NCBI GenBank assembly: GCA_018383835.1
Contig: JAHAWR010000023.1
Span: 1,205 to 16,810 of the forward strand
Direction of reading: 5' to 3'
Source of the DNA: Candidatus Jordarchaeia archaeon
GTDB lineage: Archaea > Asgardarchaeota > Jordiarchaeia > Jordiarchaeales > Freyrarchaeaceae
DNA: 15,606 nucleotides
Shown here: positions 1 through 6,724 of the stretch, piece by piece
Layout: the number at the start of each line of letters is the position of its first letter
How positions within the stretch are numbered: position 1 is the first letter of the stretch
Translations under genes and position numbers: made by a program
Notes under the pieces: model-generated
Seen by the model: only the letters and a program-made list of their open reading frames with translations
Databases searched by the model: none
What the model was told of the DNA's origin: nothing

Positions 1-738
1 AGAGTAAAGAACATATTCACCTTCCTCCTTTTTAACAACCACCCTTTCGATGCCGGGAACACCCTTAAGGGTTACCCCCTGCACTTTCTCAACAAGCTTA
101 TAGAGCTCGATCAGTCCTTCAACTTTCGGCGTTAAATAAACGACAAACCCGTCGCACTCTACGTCTCCCTTGTTAAGCTTCCTAAGCCCCTCAACGACAT
201 CGTCCACACTTAAACCCTTGTCCTCAAGCAGCTCAGGGTCAAGGTAGATCATGATCTGACCGGTAATCCGGTCGATTTCAACGCTGGACGCCACTTTCTC
301 AACTTTGGTCATTTCAATATAACGCTGAACCTCCCTCGCCCTATCCAGTTCAAACCTATGTTCCTTATCCAGATAAATAACCATCATTGGAGTTGAAGGG
401 TTACGACGCGCATCAATAATCTCAATTAAACGGGGTAAACCTAAAGTTACGTTGAGCTCAGCGACACCCGCATAGTGGAATGTACGTAGCGTCATCTGCG
501 TTCCTGGCTCCCCAATGGACTGGGCAGCGACTATACCCACAGCTTCCTCTGGCTCTATCAGGCATTTGAAGTATTCCTGCTTCACTCTCTCTACTATCTC
601 ATCCAACTCTTGCGGTGTAAGTCGTTGTGTTTCGGCTCTCTGCTTCAGTTTCTCTTCTAACTGGTTTATAATAAGAGACGGGAGTTCTCCTTTTTGCCGC
701 AACTGATTAATCTTCTCAGTGATTTGTTCATAACTCAT
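1..738 (-). CDS. rpoA2: DNA-directed RNA polymerase subunit A'' (Rpo1C), N-terminal part
   Basis: Reading the minus strand from ATG at 738 gives 246 codons with no stop before the left edge; the gene is cut by the window. The protein begins MSYEQITEKINQLRQ and contains the strongly conserved block at about residues 62-89 (EPEEAVGIVAAQSIGEPGTQ, then MTLRTFHYAG), diagnostic of the C-terminal half of the largest archaeal RNA polymerase subunit, which carries part of the bridge-helix and jaw region. An SD-like GGAAGTG lies about 10 nt upstream of the ATG. It is a separate A'' with its own start codon and 5' intergenic region, so the large subunit is split here. Unusually, the A' gene that normally lies immediately upstream is absent: the divergent neighbour is a DHPS-like gene. 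Downstream genes lie outside the window. Confidence 0.95.
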   Translation of the reverse strand, partial: MSYEQITEKINQLRQKGELPSLIINQLEEKLKQRAETQRLTPQELDEIVERVKQEYFKCLIEPEEAVGIVAAQSIGEPGTQMTLRTFHYAGVAELNVTLGLPRLIEIIDARRNPSTPMMVIYLDKEHRFELDRAREVQRYIEMTKVEKVASSVEIDRITGQIMIYLDPELLEDKGLSVDDVVEGLRKLNKGDVECDGFVVYLTPKVEGLIELYKLVEKVQGVTLKGVPGIERVVVKKEEGEYVLYS

Positions 739-968
739 AGTTACTCACACTTCCTTGCTACAAAAACAAGATGGGTTAAATGTAACATTAACTATTATTA
801 AAGTTTTGTGATTGTTCAAGCGTGAATAAAGCTCGACCGCTTTAAATATCTTTTCGTCAGTTAGCGCTGGCCCCCTCTTAGTAGATGGTTGTAGGCGTAA
901 AAATTTTAGGTGTTTTACTCGGAAACGTTCATTGTATAGCTCGACATAATCGATAGCCTTTTAACTTG

Positions 969-994
969 AGGAGTTACATGTTATTGCAACTCCT
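969..994. repeat. Inverted repeat AGGAGTT-N12-AACTCCT
   Basis: AGGAGTT (969-975) and AACTCCT (988-994) are perfect 7-nt inverted repeats separated by 12 nt, extendable by G-U pairs. The repeat ends about 14 nt before the TATA-like box at 1008. It could be an operator for a dimeric regulator or an RNA hairpin; its role is not shown. Confidence 0.45.
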
Positions 995-1007
995 TGCTTG
1001 CTTAAGT

Positions 1008-1019
1008 ATTTTTAAAAAT
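1008..1019 (+). promoter_or_regulatory. TATA-like box for the DHPS-like/DP2 unit
   Basis: ATTTTTAAAAAT is centred at about 1013, which predicts transcription from about 1038-1040 and a leader of roughly 38 nt before ATG 1078. A GGGTG at 1068-1072 gives a ribosome binding site with 5-nt spacing. Confidence 0.45.
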
Positions 1020-1077
1020 GCGTTGTGGAGGCTTGTTAAAGTATAACGCCATTTAAGAAACCACCGCGGGTGTTTTT

Positions 1078-2301
1078 ATGGAGAAAAAATGGTGTTTCTC
1101 CGTTATTGGTGGTGTTCCTGTTGGTGACGGTTACCCTGTTAGGATAATGGCTATCATGAACTTAGGTCCCGAGTCATTCTATAAAAGGTCGGTTTTCACC
1201 GACGAGAAAGAAATTGAACGGTACGCGTTGAGAGTGGAGAGCGAAGGCGCTTCTTTTCTTGATGTGGGCGGCGCTTCATCTGCTCCTCCGGAGATCTATG
1301 AGGTAAGGCCAGTGCCTGAAAGTGAGGAGCTGGAGCGCGTTGTGCGCGCTATCAGGCTACTTAAAGACGTTACAGAGCTACCTATTTCGGTGGATACTCG
1401 AAGGGCGTCTGTGGCTGAAGCAGCTCTTAAGGAAGGAGCGGAGATAGTTAACGATGTGAGCGGCTTTAAAGAGGACAAAAGGATGGCCTCCGTTGTAGCG
1501 GACTTTGATGCGTCATGCGTTTTGATGGCTACTGTTAAGAAGCCGGGTGATGCGAGGAGCATCGTTGAGGTGAGGCGCTCGCTTAGGGAGAGCATAAGGC
1601 TAGCTGAAGATGCAGGTGTATCGCCGGAAAAGATCATTATAGACCCAGGTATCGGTTTTGGTAAGCCGTACGAGTGTGATTTGGAGTTGTTAAGAGGGCT
1701 CCGAAGGCTGAAGCTTCTGCGTAAACCCCTGTTGGTCGGCGTTTCAAGAAAGCACTTTATAGGGTGCATTCTTGGCTTACCTAAGCCTGAGGATAGACTT
1801 ATCGGCTCTATAGCCGCTACCGCAATTGCAATCCGCAACGGCGCAGATGTGGTGAGAGTTCACGACGTTTCTGAGGCAAGGCAGGCAGCCCTTGTGGCAC
1901 AGGCTATTTCAAACAGACGAACCGGCTTTGCAGAACGTGGAAGCTACTTCGCTGTCAATCTAAGTGATCTAATTGCCGACGTAAGTGACGTTGAAGAGCT
2001 AATGGAGCATGTCGGCGTGAGCGAGGTAGGATCCAAGCTTATGTCCGAGAAGGGCGTTCATTACGTGATATTCCTCGGAAATGTTCCAACTCCAGCGGCA
2101 CTAGCCTTAAAGCAGCATTTGCTCTCAGCTGGTGGTGACGTGGCGACTCCTCGTGGGGCAATAGACTTTAATGTTGAAAAATGCAACTTGCTGGTAATGG
2201 CAACTCTTAAACAGTTAAAGTCAGTTATTTCGAAGTTGAAGATTAACGCGTTTGACCTCCCCCTGATAGCAGATCTTCTGTTAAAATGCTTGGAAGAATA
2301 A
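1078..2301 (+). CDS. Dihydropteroate synthase-like protein with C-terminal accessory domain
   Basis: A 407-aa protein with a DHPS TIM barrel (residues about 20-280) joined to an extra domain (about 295-407). Barrel landmarks are MAIMNLGPESFY (24-35), LDVGGASSAP (61-70), SVDTRRASVAEAAL (104-117), NDVSG (125-129), DPGIGFGK (189-196), SRKHFIG (223-229) and RVHDV (260-264). These match the pterin- and phosphate-binding motifs of the family, but loop 2 lacks the usual ESTRP residues. Known DHPS enzymes join 6-hydroxymethyl-dihydropterin diphosphate to an arylamine. With mptG in the same window, the likely acceptor here is the beta-ribofuranosylaminobenzene phosphate of methanopterin rather than free pABA (inference). 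The C-terminal part (PAALALKQHLLSAGGD, TPRGAID, LLVMATLKQL) resembles the domain that precedes the barrel in many clostridial and chloroflexal FolP proteins, so domain order is reversed. ATG 1078 has a GGGTG ribosome site. The DP2 gene follows after 24 nt, probably in one transcript. Confidence 0.88.
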   Translation: MEKKWCFSVIGGVPVGDGYPVRIMAIMNLGPESFYKRSVFTDEKEIERYALRVESEGASFLDVGGASSAPPEIYEVRPVPESEELERVVRAIRLLKDVTELPISVDTRRASVAEAALKEGAEIVNDVSGFKEDKRMASVVADFDASCVLMATVKKPGDARSIVEVRRSLRESIRLAEDAGVSPEKIIIDPGIGFGKPYECDLELLRGLRRLKLLRKPLLVGVSRKHFIGCILGLPKPEDRLIGSIAATAIAIRNGADVVRVHDVSEARQAALVAQAISNRRTGFAERGSYFAVNLSDLIADVSDVEELMEHVGVSEVGSKLMSEKGVHYVIFLGNVPTPAALALKQHLLSAGGDVATPRGAIDFNVEKCNLLVMATLKQLKSVISKLKINAFDLPLIADLLLKCLEE

Positions 2302-2325
2302 CTTTCCTCCCAATAGTGATGGTTT

Positions 2326-5300
2326 ATGATGAATAGTGAAATGGACTGGATTGACGGTTACTTTAGATCTTTGGAAAGTTCGTTTAACGAACTTTACGAG
2401 CTCGCAAGCAAAGCCAAGGCTAGGGGGGTAGACCCGTCTCTTGAGCCAGAGGTTAAGCCGGCTAGAGATATAGCGGCGAGAGTTGAAGGTATGACAGGCC
2501 TTGAAGGAGTTGGGGAGAGAATAAAAGAGCTACTCAAGGAGGCTTCAAGGGAAGAGGCCGCATTCAAAATAGCTGAAGAGGTTGTTTATGGCCGCTTTTG
2601 CCAATTCTCATCGGAGGAAGAGGCCGCGGACAGGGCTCTTAGGGTGGCGTTGGCTCTCCTAACGGAAAGTGTCACCGCCGCCCCGATAGAGGGCGTTGCC
2701 GGGGTTAAGATCAAAAGTAATCCTGACGGCACAAGCTACCTTGCCATTTACTATGCTGGACCGATAAGATCCGCAGGGGGCACCGAGCAGGCAGCATCAG
2801 TTTTGGTGGCTGACTTCATAAGGCGCCTTCTACACCTTGACAGGTATAAGCCCTCCGAAGAGGAGGTTGAACGCTACGTCGAGGAAGTGGATCTTTACGA
2901 GCGGCACGTTGCCCACCTTCAGTACCCTTCAACCCCTCAGGAGGTGAAGCTAGCTGCTAGAAACCTTCCGGTTGAGGTGACAGGAGAGCCTACAGACCCC
3001 TTTGAAGTTTCAGGACACAGGAACTTGAACCGCGTTGAAACAAACCAGTTGAGGGGGGGCGCGATACTGGTTCTTAATGACGGCATTCTAGGAAAAGCCA
3101 AGAAGATCAAGAAGATTGTGGAGCGGCTTGGGATCACCGGGTGGGAGTGGATATCTGAGCTTGGAAAGTCAAGGGACGAAAAGAAAGAGAAAAGGAAAGA
3201 AGAGGCCGTCGCACCGAGCGAGAAGTATCTTTCAGACGTCGTTGCAGGACGCCCGATTCTGGCTATGCCCTCTGCCGCTGGCGGCTTCAGGCTAAGGTAC
3301 GGGCGCTCCCGGAACACGGGGCTAGCAGCCGTAGGAATCCACCCAGCCACAATGATTCTTCTTAACGGTTTCCTAGCGCCAGGAACACACATAAGAATGG
3401 AGAGGCCGGGCAAGGGCGCTGTTGTAATGCCGGTGGACAGCATAGAGGGCCCAATAGTTAGGTTAAAGGATGGCAGTGTGGTGAAGGTGGAAAGTCTTCA
3501 AGATGCTACAGAGCTGGCAAGCAAGGTCGAAAAGGTATTGTTTCTAGGCGACATCTTAATTGGCTTCGGCGAGTTCTTGGAAAACAACCACTTGCTTCTC
3601 CCATCAGGGATATGTGAAGAGTGGTGGGTTCAGGAGGTATACTTGAAAGTAGATCAGCTTGGAGGACTGAAGCATGTAAGTCGGCTTTTAGGCTTAAGCG
3701 AGGAGCGTTTAGGTGCACTACTTGAGAAGCCGTTCGAAGTTAAACCTACCGCGCAAGAAGCTCTAATTATAAGTAAAAGGCTGAAGGTGCCTCTTCATCC
3801 AAGATACACCTACAATTGGCAGGATGTGGATATTCAATCCATATTAGAACTCAAGGAGTATGTGGAACGATTTAAGGTTGGCTCCATTATCAGGGCGCCA
3901 GTTTCCCAACGCATAAAACAACTTTTAGAAATCTTGGGCATCCCTCACCGGGTAGAAGGCGGCGACCTAGTTTTAGGAGAGGAGGAGACGCTTGTCCTCT
4001 CAGCGTGTTTGGCGGCAGGGCGGCCTATCGGCCACAACAGCCTTTTACTATACTCTGCCGGCACGCCCAATAGCTTCGTCACGGCTTTGGCAAGCTTTCC
4101 CGTCAAGCCGAAGGCAACCGTGTATATCGGGGCAAGGATGGGTAGGCCGGAGAAAGCCGACAAGAGAACTCTAAACCCGCCAGTACACGTGCTTTTTCCA
4201 GTTGAACTTAAAGGAGGACGAGAAAGAGACATTTTAAGGGCAGCAACGAGCAGAGCAGTAAATGTTGAAGTTTCAAGGAGACGCTGCCCTGAGTGCGGAG
4301 AAGACATGTTCAATGTCTACTGTAGAAGCTGCGGTTGCAGGACAGTTCAAGTTATGAGTTGCCCTAAATGTGGGCTCCCAGCAAGTAATGGGCGATGTCT
4401 GAACTGCGGAGCTGAAGCCAAGCCATACAGTAAAGTAACAGTAGACCTAAAGGCGGAGCTGGCTGCTGCCATGAAGAGCATTAGCATGCACTCACCCCCT
4501 CGGAGCCTTAAAGGAGTTAAAGGTTTATCCAGCGCAACAAAGTTGCCTGAACCGCTAGAGAAAGGATTGTTGCGCGCCAAGTACGAATTATACGTTTATA
4601 AGGATGGAACAGTCAGGTTTGACGCCACAGACGCTCCACTAACCCACTTTACACCGAAAGAAGTCTCTGTGCCGGTCGAAAAATTGAGGGAGCTAGGGTA
4701 CACACATGACTATAAGGGTGTTCCCCTCACAGAGGATAGCCAAATACTAGAGTTGAAGCCCCAAGACGTAGTTATACCCTTCAAGTGTGCTAGCTATTTC
4801 GTTAAAGTCGCCAAGTTCGTCGACGAGCTCCTCGTCAAATTCTACGGGCAGCAGCCATACTACAACGTTGAAAAAGAAGAAGACTTGGTTGGCCACCTTG
4901 TGATAGGGCTAGCCCCCCACACGTCCGCCGGAATCCTAGGAAGGATAATTGGTTTCACGAGAGCCAACGTTTGCCTTGCTCATCCATACTGGCATGCCGC
5001 AAAGAGGAGGAACTGCGACGGAGACGAGGACGCTGTAATGCTAGCCCTAGACGTGCTTCTCAACTTTTCAAAGGCATATCTCCCCGAGAAGAGAGGAGGA
5101 ATGATGGATACTCCCCTCATAGTCACAGTTTTCCTGAACCCCTCAGAAGTGGACAGCGAAGCACATAACTTAGACGTCGGCTTCAACTACCCCCTAGAAT
5201 TCTACCATGCAACATACTCTCTTCCAAATCCGGATGAGCAGGCGCGGAAGCTAGACATAGTTGCACACAGGCTAGGAACGCCGAAGCAGTATTATGGTCT

Positions 5301-5781
5301 CGGCTTTACTCACCCAACAACCAACATAACCGGGGGGCCAGAAACCACATCCTACAAGAAGCTGAAAAAAATGAGCGAGAAGATCGAAGCTCAGCTATCC
5401 CTCGCCTCCAAGATCAGAGCGGTAACAGAACAGGAAGTGGCGGAAAAGATACTCCAGAAGCACATAGTCAGAGACGTAGTGGGGAACCTCAAAGCATTCA
5501 CCACCCAAAGTGTAAGATGCCTGAACTGCAACAAGAAATACAGGAGACCTCCACTAAAAGGTACATGCCTTACATGCGGCGGGAAACTCGTCCTCACAGT
5601 ACACCAAGCAACTATAGAAAAATATCTCCCATATGCCGTCGAACTCATCCAACGCTACAACCTTAAACCCTACATAGTGCAAAGAGTGAAACTTTTACAG
5701 GACACCTTAAACCTCCTCTTCCAGAAAAACGAAAAGCAAAAGCAATTAACCCTAACAAATATTTGGAATAAAAAGTTTTAG
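2326..5781 (+). CDS. polC: DNA polymerase D (Pol II) large subunit DP2
   Basis: 1151 aa, the catalytic subunit of the archaeal replicative polymerase PolD; the usual length is about 1100-1270 without inteins. The N-terminal block (GPIRSAGGTEQAASV, about 145-160) is characteristic of the family. The catalytic motif NCDGDED lies at 896-902; D898 and D900 correspond to the metal-binding aspartates of Pyrococcus DP2. Three zinc-binding clusters are visible: C654/C657/C666/C669, C679/C682/C691/C694 and C1065/C1068/C1081/C1084. The extreme C-terminus contains QLTLTNIW (1140-1147), which fits the PCNA-interacting (PIP) consensus. No intein interrupts the NCDGDED site, a known insertion point in other archaea. 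The start is ATG 2326 (a second ATG follows directly), with GTGATGG just upstream. It lies 24 nt after the DHPS-like gene. The small subunit DP1, needed for the holoenzyme and proofreading, is not in the window. Confidence 0.97.
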   Translation: MMNSEMDWIDGYFRSLESSFNELYELASKAKARGVDPSLEPEVKPARDIAARVEGMTGLEGVGERIKELLKEASREEAAFKIAEEVVYGRFCQFSSEEEAADRALRVALALLTESVTAAPIEGVAGVKIKSNPDGTSYLAIYYAGPIRSAGGTEQAASVLVADFIRRLLHLDRYKPSEEEVERYVEEVDLYERHVAHLQYPSTPQEVKLAARNLPVEVTGEPTDPFEVSGHRNLNRVETNQLRGGAILVLNDGILGKAKKIKKIVERLGITGWEWISELGKSRDEKKEKRKEEAVAPSEKYLSDVVAGRPILAMPSAAGGFRLRYGRSRNTGLAAVGIHPATMILLNGFLAPGTHIRMERPGKGAVVMPVDSIEGPIVRLKDGSVVKVESLQDATELASKVEKVLFLGDILIGFGEFLENNHLLLPSGICEEWWVQEVYLKVDQLGGLKHVSRLLGLSEERLGALLEKPFEVKPTAQEALIISKRLKVPLHPRYTYNWQDVDIQSILELKEYVERFKVGSIIRAPVSQRIKQLLEILGIPHRVEGGDLVLGEEETLVLSACLAAGRPIGHNSLLLYSAGTPNSFVTALASFPVKPKATVYIGARMGRPEKADKRTLNPPVHVLFPVELKGGRERDILRAATSRAVNVEVSRRRCPECGEDMFNVYCRSCGCRTVQVMSCPKCGLPASNGRCLNCGAEAKPYSKVTVDLKAELAAAMKSISMHSPPRSLKGVKGLSSATKLPEPLEKGLLRAKYELYVYKDGTVRFDATDAPLTHFTPKEVSVPVEKLRELGYTHDYKGVPLTEDSQILELKPQDVVIPFKCASYFVKVAKFVDELLVKFYGQQPYYNVEKEEDLVGHLVIGLAPHTSAGILGRIIGFTRANVCLAHPYWHAAKRRNCDGDEDAVMLALDVLLNFSKAYLPEKRGGMMDTPLIVTVFLNPSEVDSEAHNLDVGFNYPLEFYHATYSLPNPDEQARKLDIVAHRLGTPKQYYGLGFTHPTTNITGGPETTSYKKLKKMSEKIEAQLSLASKIRAVTEQEVAEKILQKHIVRDVVGNLKAFTTQSVRCLNCNKKYRRPPLKGTCLTCGGKLVLTVHQATIEKYLPYAVELIQRYNLKPYIVQRVKLLQDTLNLLFQKNEKQKQLTLTNIWNKKF

Positions 5782-5797
5782 TGAATTTTTGGTATTA

Positions 5798-5975
5798 GGG
5801 CATGCTTGGAGACAAATGCCCTCACGCGTTTGGTTTTGTTTTGGGGTGAGGTTTCCCCCAGGAGGTGTGGGGCAGGTTTAGACCTCTTCGTGGCTGGGTT
5901 ATCAATGAGAACGGTTAGTAAAATATAAAGGGAGGAGAATGAACAATTGGAGGTTAGTTGTTTCAATCATTTTTT
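5798..5975 (+). ncRNA. Possible structured RNA downstream of DP2 (or 3' UTR structure)
   Basis: Visible pairings are GGGCAT 5798-5803 with ATGCCC 5816-5821; CCTCAC 5820-5825 with GTGAGG 5846-5851; and a nested helix GAGGT 5848-5852 with ACCTC 5882-5886 enclosing CCCCA 5856-5860 with TGGGG 5868-5872. The second and third sets share bases and are mutually exclusive. AATAAAAAG at about 5766-5774 is a TATA-like box about 27 nt before 5798, and a T6 run at 5970-5975 could end the transcript. It does not match RNase P, SRP or 5S RNA by eye. It could equally be a terminator region of the DP2 mRNA. Confidence 0.3.
5970..5975 (+). terminator. T-run, possible archaeal terminator
   Basis: Six consecutive T residues lie 189 nt after the DP2 stop and upstream of the next promoter. 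Archaeal polymerases can stop at such runs without a hairpin. Confidence 0.3.
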
Positions 5976-6030
5976 GTCACCGTTATACTTTGTGTTGAAA
6001 CACTACTCCAAATCTTTCGGTTAACTGCAC

Positions 6031-6046
6031 ATAAAAACTTTTTATG
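6031..6046 (+). promoter_or_regulatory. TATA-like element of the winged-helix gene
   Basis: The A/T-rich block ATAAAAACTTTTTATG is centred about 31-35 nt before ATG 6073. No SD-like sequence precedes the ATG, so the message is probably leaderless or nearly so. Confidence 0.4.
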
Positions 6047-6072
6047 CCCCAGTTATTTAATAACTTGAGAAT

Positions 6073-6357
6073 ATGGCGCGAACAGCTAAGTGGAGGAAAA
6101 CCCCCCACATACCGCAGGCAGTGCTTAAAACGAAAAGAAACGTCCAACAAGGGGTATCCACAAGAAGCAGAATACTGCAGGCCATAAAAATGAACCCCAA
6201 AACAATCAAAGAAATAGCAGAAGAACTCAACATAAATTACAACACAGTCCTAAGGCACCTCAAATCGATGGAAAAAGAAAAAATAGTTACCCGCAACCAT
6301 GAAGACGCCTCCCACTGGAGGGTAACGGGTCTAGGGCAGCAACCCCTCCAACAGTAA
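6073..6357 (+). CDS. Small winged helix-turn-helix protein
   Basis: 94 aa. A basic N-terminal tail (residues 1-25, rich in K/R) precedes a winged-helix domain at about 29-85: TRSRILQAIKMNPKTIKEIA is helix 1 and the start of helix 2, LNINYNTVLRHLKSM is the recognition helix, and KEKIVTRN...HWRVT is the wing. This resembles ArsR/MarR-like archaeal regulators. The C-terminus GLGQQPLQQ follows the wing. No ligand-binding domain or metal-site cysteines are present. It may be a DNA-binding regulator or a small chromatin-associated protein; the target cannot be read from the sequence. It has its own promoter and stands alone: DP2 upstream is 291 nt away and a convergent tRNA gene lies downstream. 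Confidence 0.75.
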   Translation: MARTAKWRKTPHIPQAVLKTKRNVQQGVSTRSRILQAIKMNPKTIKEIAEELNINYNTVLRHLKSMEKEKIVTRNHEDASHWRVTGLGQQPLQQ

Positions 6358-6426
6358 CCTCAACCTAAGGAAGAAAGCATATAGAAAATAACTGAGTAGT
6401 GGGCGGGCCAGGATTCGAACCTGGGA

Positions 6427-6443
6427 TTCGAGCCTAAGAAGGT
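6427..6443 (-). other. tRNA-Val intron 2 (variable loop, about 46/47)
   Basis: 17 nt, ACCTTCTTAGGCTCGAA, between variable-loop GGG and TC. The BHB is complete: central helix CGGG/CTCG (one G-U), 5' bulge GGA cut after GG, 3' bulge AAT cut after AA, and intron helix CCT/AGG with loop TCTT. Confidence 0.8.
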
Positions 6444-6464
6444 CCCCCGCCGTGTGAGGGCGGT

Positions 6465-6494
6465 TTACTGCCCTTGAAGTCTTTCTTCAAGGAT
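6465..6494 (-). other. tRNA-Val intron 1 (about position 25/26)
   Basis: 30 nt between the D stem (ends GAC) and the anticodon stem (starts CCGCC). It contains a perfect 8-bp hairpin, CCTTGAAG/CTTCAAGG, that would form the intron helix. The central BHB helix is weak in this register (two of four pairs), so the exact ends may be off by one or two nt. Confidence 0.7.
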
Positions 6495-6547
6495 GTCATA
6501 ACCGCTAGACCACCCGCCCAGCTCCATCAGAAAAGGAGAATCGCCGT

Positions 6548-6558
6548 CTTTTTAAGTA
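6548..6558 (-). promoter_or_regulatory. TATA-like box for tRNA-Val
   Basis: TACTTAAAAAG on the minus strand, centred about 34 nt upstream of the tRNA 5' end at 6519. Confidence 0.4.
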
Positions 6559-6684
6559 TTGCGATGTTTGCTGCCTTTGAGGTTCAGCGATTAAAATACC
6601 CAATTTTTAGTTACGTAAACCTTAAAGTGGACAACCCCATTTCAAAGGATCATCCAAAACGTGAAATTTAAAAAGCGCGGATTC

Positions 6685-6698
6685 TTTTTTTAAAAAAC
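6685..6698 (+). promoter_or_regulatory. TATA-like box for the MFS gene
   Basis: TTTTTTTAAAAAAC is centred about 33 nt before ATG 6725, implying a leaderless mRNA; no SD sequence precedes the ATG. A second box, AATTTAAAAAG at 6665-6675, is an alternative. Confidence 0.4.
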
Positions 6699-6724
6699 AT
6701 CCCCAAAAATGGTTTGTTCTAAAT

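Larger units (their letters stand above)
739..1077. other. Divergent intergenic region between rpoA'' and the DHPS-like gene
   Basis: These 339 nt contain no credible ORF. They should hold two promoters: TTTAATA-like boxes around 787-797 read toward rpoA'' on the minus strand, and a clear TATA-like box at 1008-1019 reads toward the gene at 1078. An inverted repeat at 969-994 lies just upstream of the latter. A second AT-rich inverted repeat, GTAAAA...TTTTAC, lies near 898-919. I recognise no RNA gene here. Confidence 0.6.
5782..6072. other. Intergenic region between DP2 and the winged-helix gene
   Basis: 291 nt without a credible protein gene; a 62-codon minus ORF spanning 5778-5966 has no recognisable features. 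The first third is rich in overlapping inverted repeats (possible RNA, see 5798-5975), a T6 run lies at 5970-5975, and the last 40 nt hold a promoter for the gene at 6073. GTTTCAA (5960-5966) and TTGAAAC (5995-6001) form a further 7-nt inverted repeat. Confidence 0.6.
6400..6519 (-). tRNA. tRNA-Val (CAC) with two non-canonical introns
   Basis: Read on the minus strand from 6519. The acceptor GGGCGGG pairs with CCCGCCC (6401-6407) and the discriminator is A (6400). The D arm is GTC...GAC with GGTTA. The anticodon stem CCGCC/GGCGG encloses the loop CTCACAC, with anticodon CAC at 6454-6456 and a normal U33. The T arm is CCAGG-TTCGAAT-CCTGG. The 120-nt precursor exceeds a 73-nt mature tRNA by 47 nt, explained by insertions of 30 nt before the anticodon stem and 17 nt in the variable loop. 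CCA is not encoded. A TATA-like TACTTAAAAAG lies at 6548-6558, about 30-35 nt upstream. No intron sits at the canonical 37/38 position. Confidence 0.9.

Noticed and set aside
2937..3443. 168-codon minus-strand ORF inside the DP2 gene
   Set aside because: It is opposite a clearly conserved polymerase sequence and its composition is that of an antisense shadow. The same applies to the long minus ORF at 1296-1838 and the plus ORF at 11746-12126.
5011..5031. Possible intein at the NCDGDED site of DP2
   Set aside because: The motif is uninterrupted and the flanking sequence is normal polymerase, so no intein is present.
5778..5966. 62-codon minus-strand ORF between DP2 and the winged-helix gene
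   Set aside because: No recognisable domain, no ribosome site seen, and it overlaps a region better explained by inverted repeats.
5955..6003. TTGTTTCAATC and GTTGAAAC-like words resembling archaeal CRISPR repeat ends
   Set aside because: There is no repeated unit with regular spacers anywhere in the window; it is only a single 7-nt inverted repeat.
6471..6493. Hairpin around TTGAAGA in the tRNA-Val precursor that could pass for a Phe (GAA) anticodon arm
   Set aside because: Only the downstream CCGCC-CTCACAC-GGCGG arm gives a proper 5-bp stem and 7-nt loop with U33, and the D arm is of Val type. The GAA hairpin is the intron helix.
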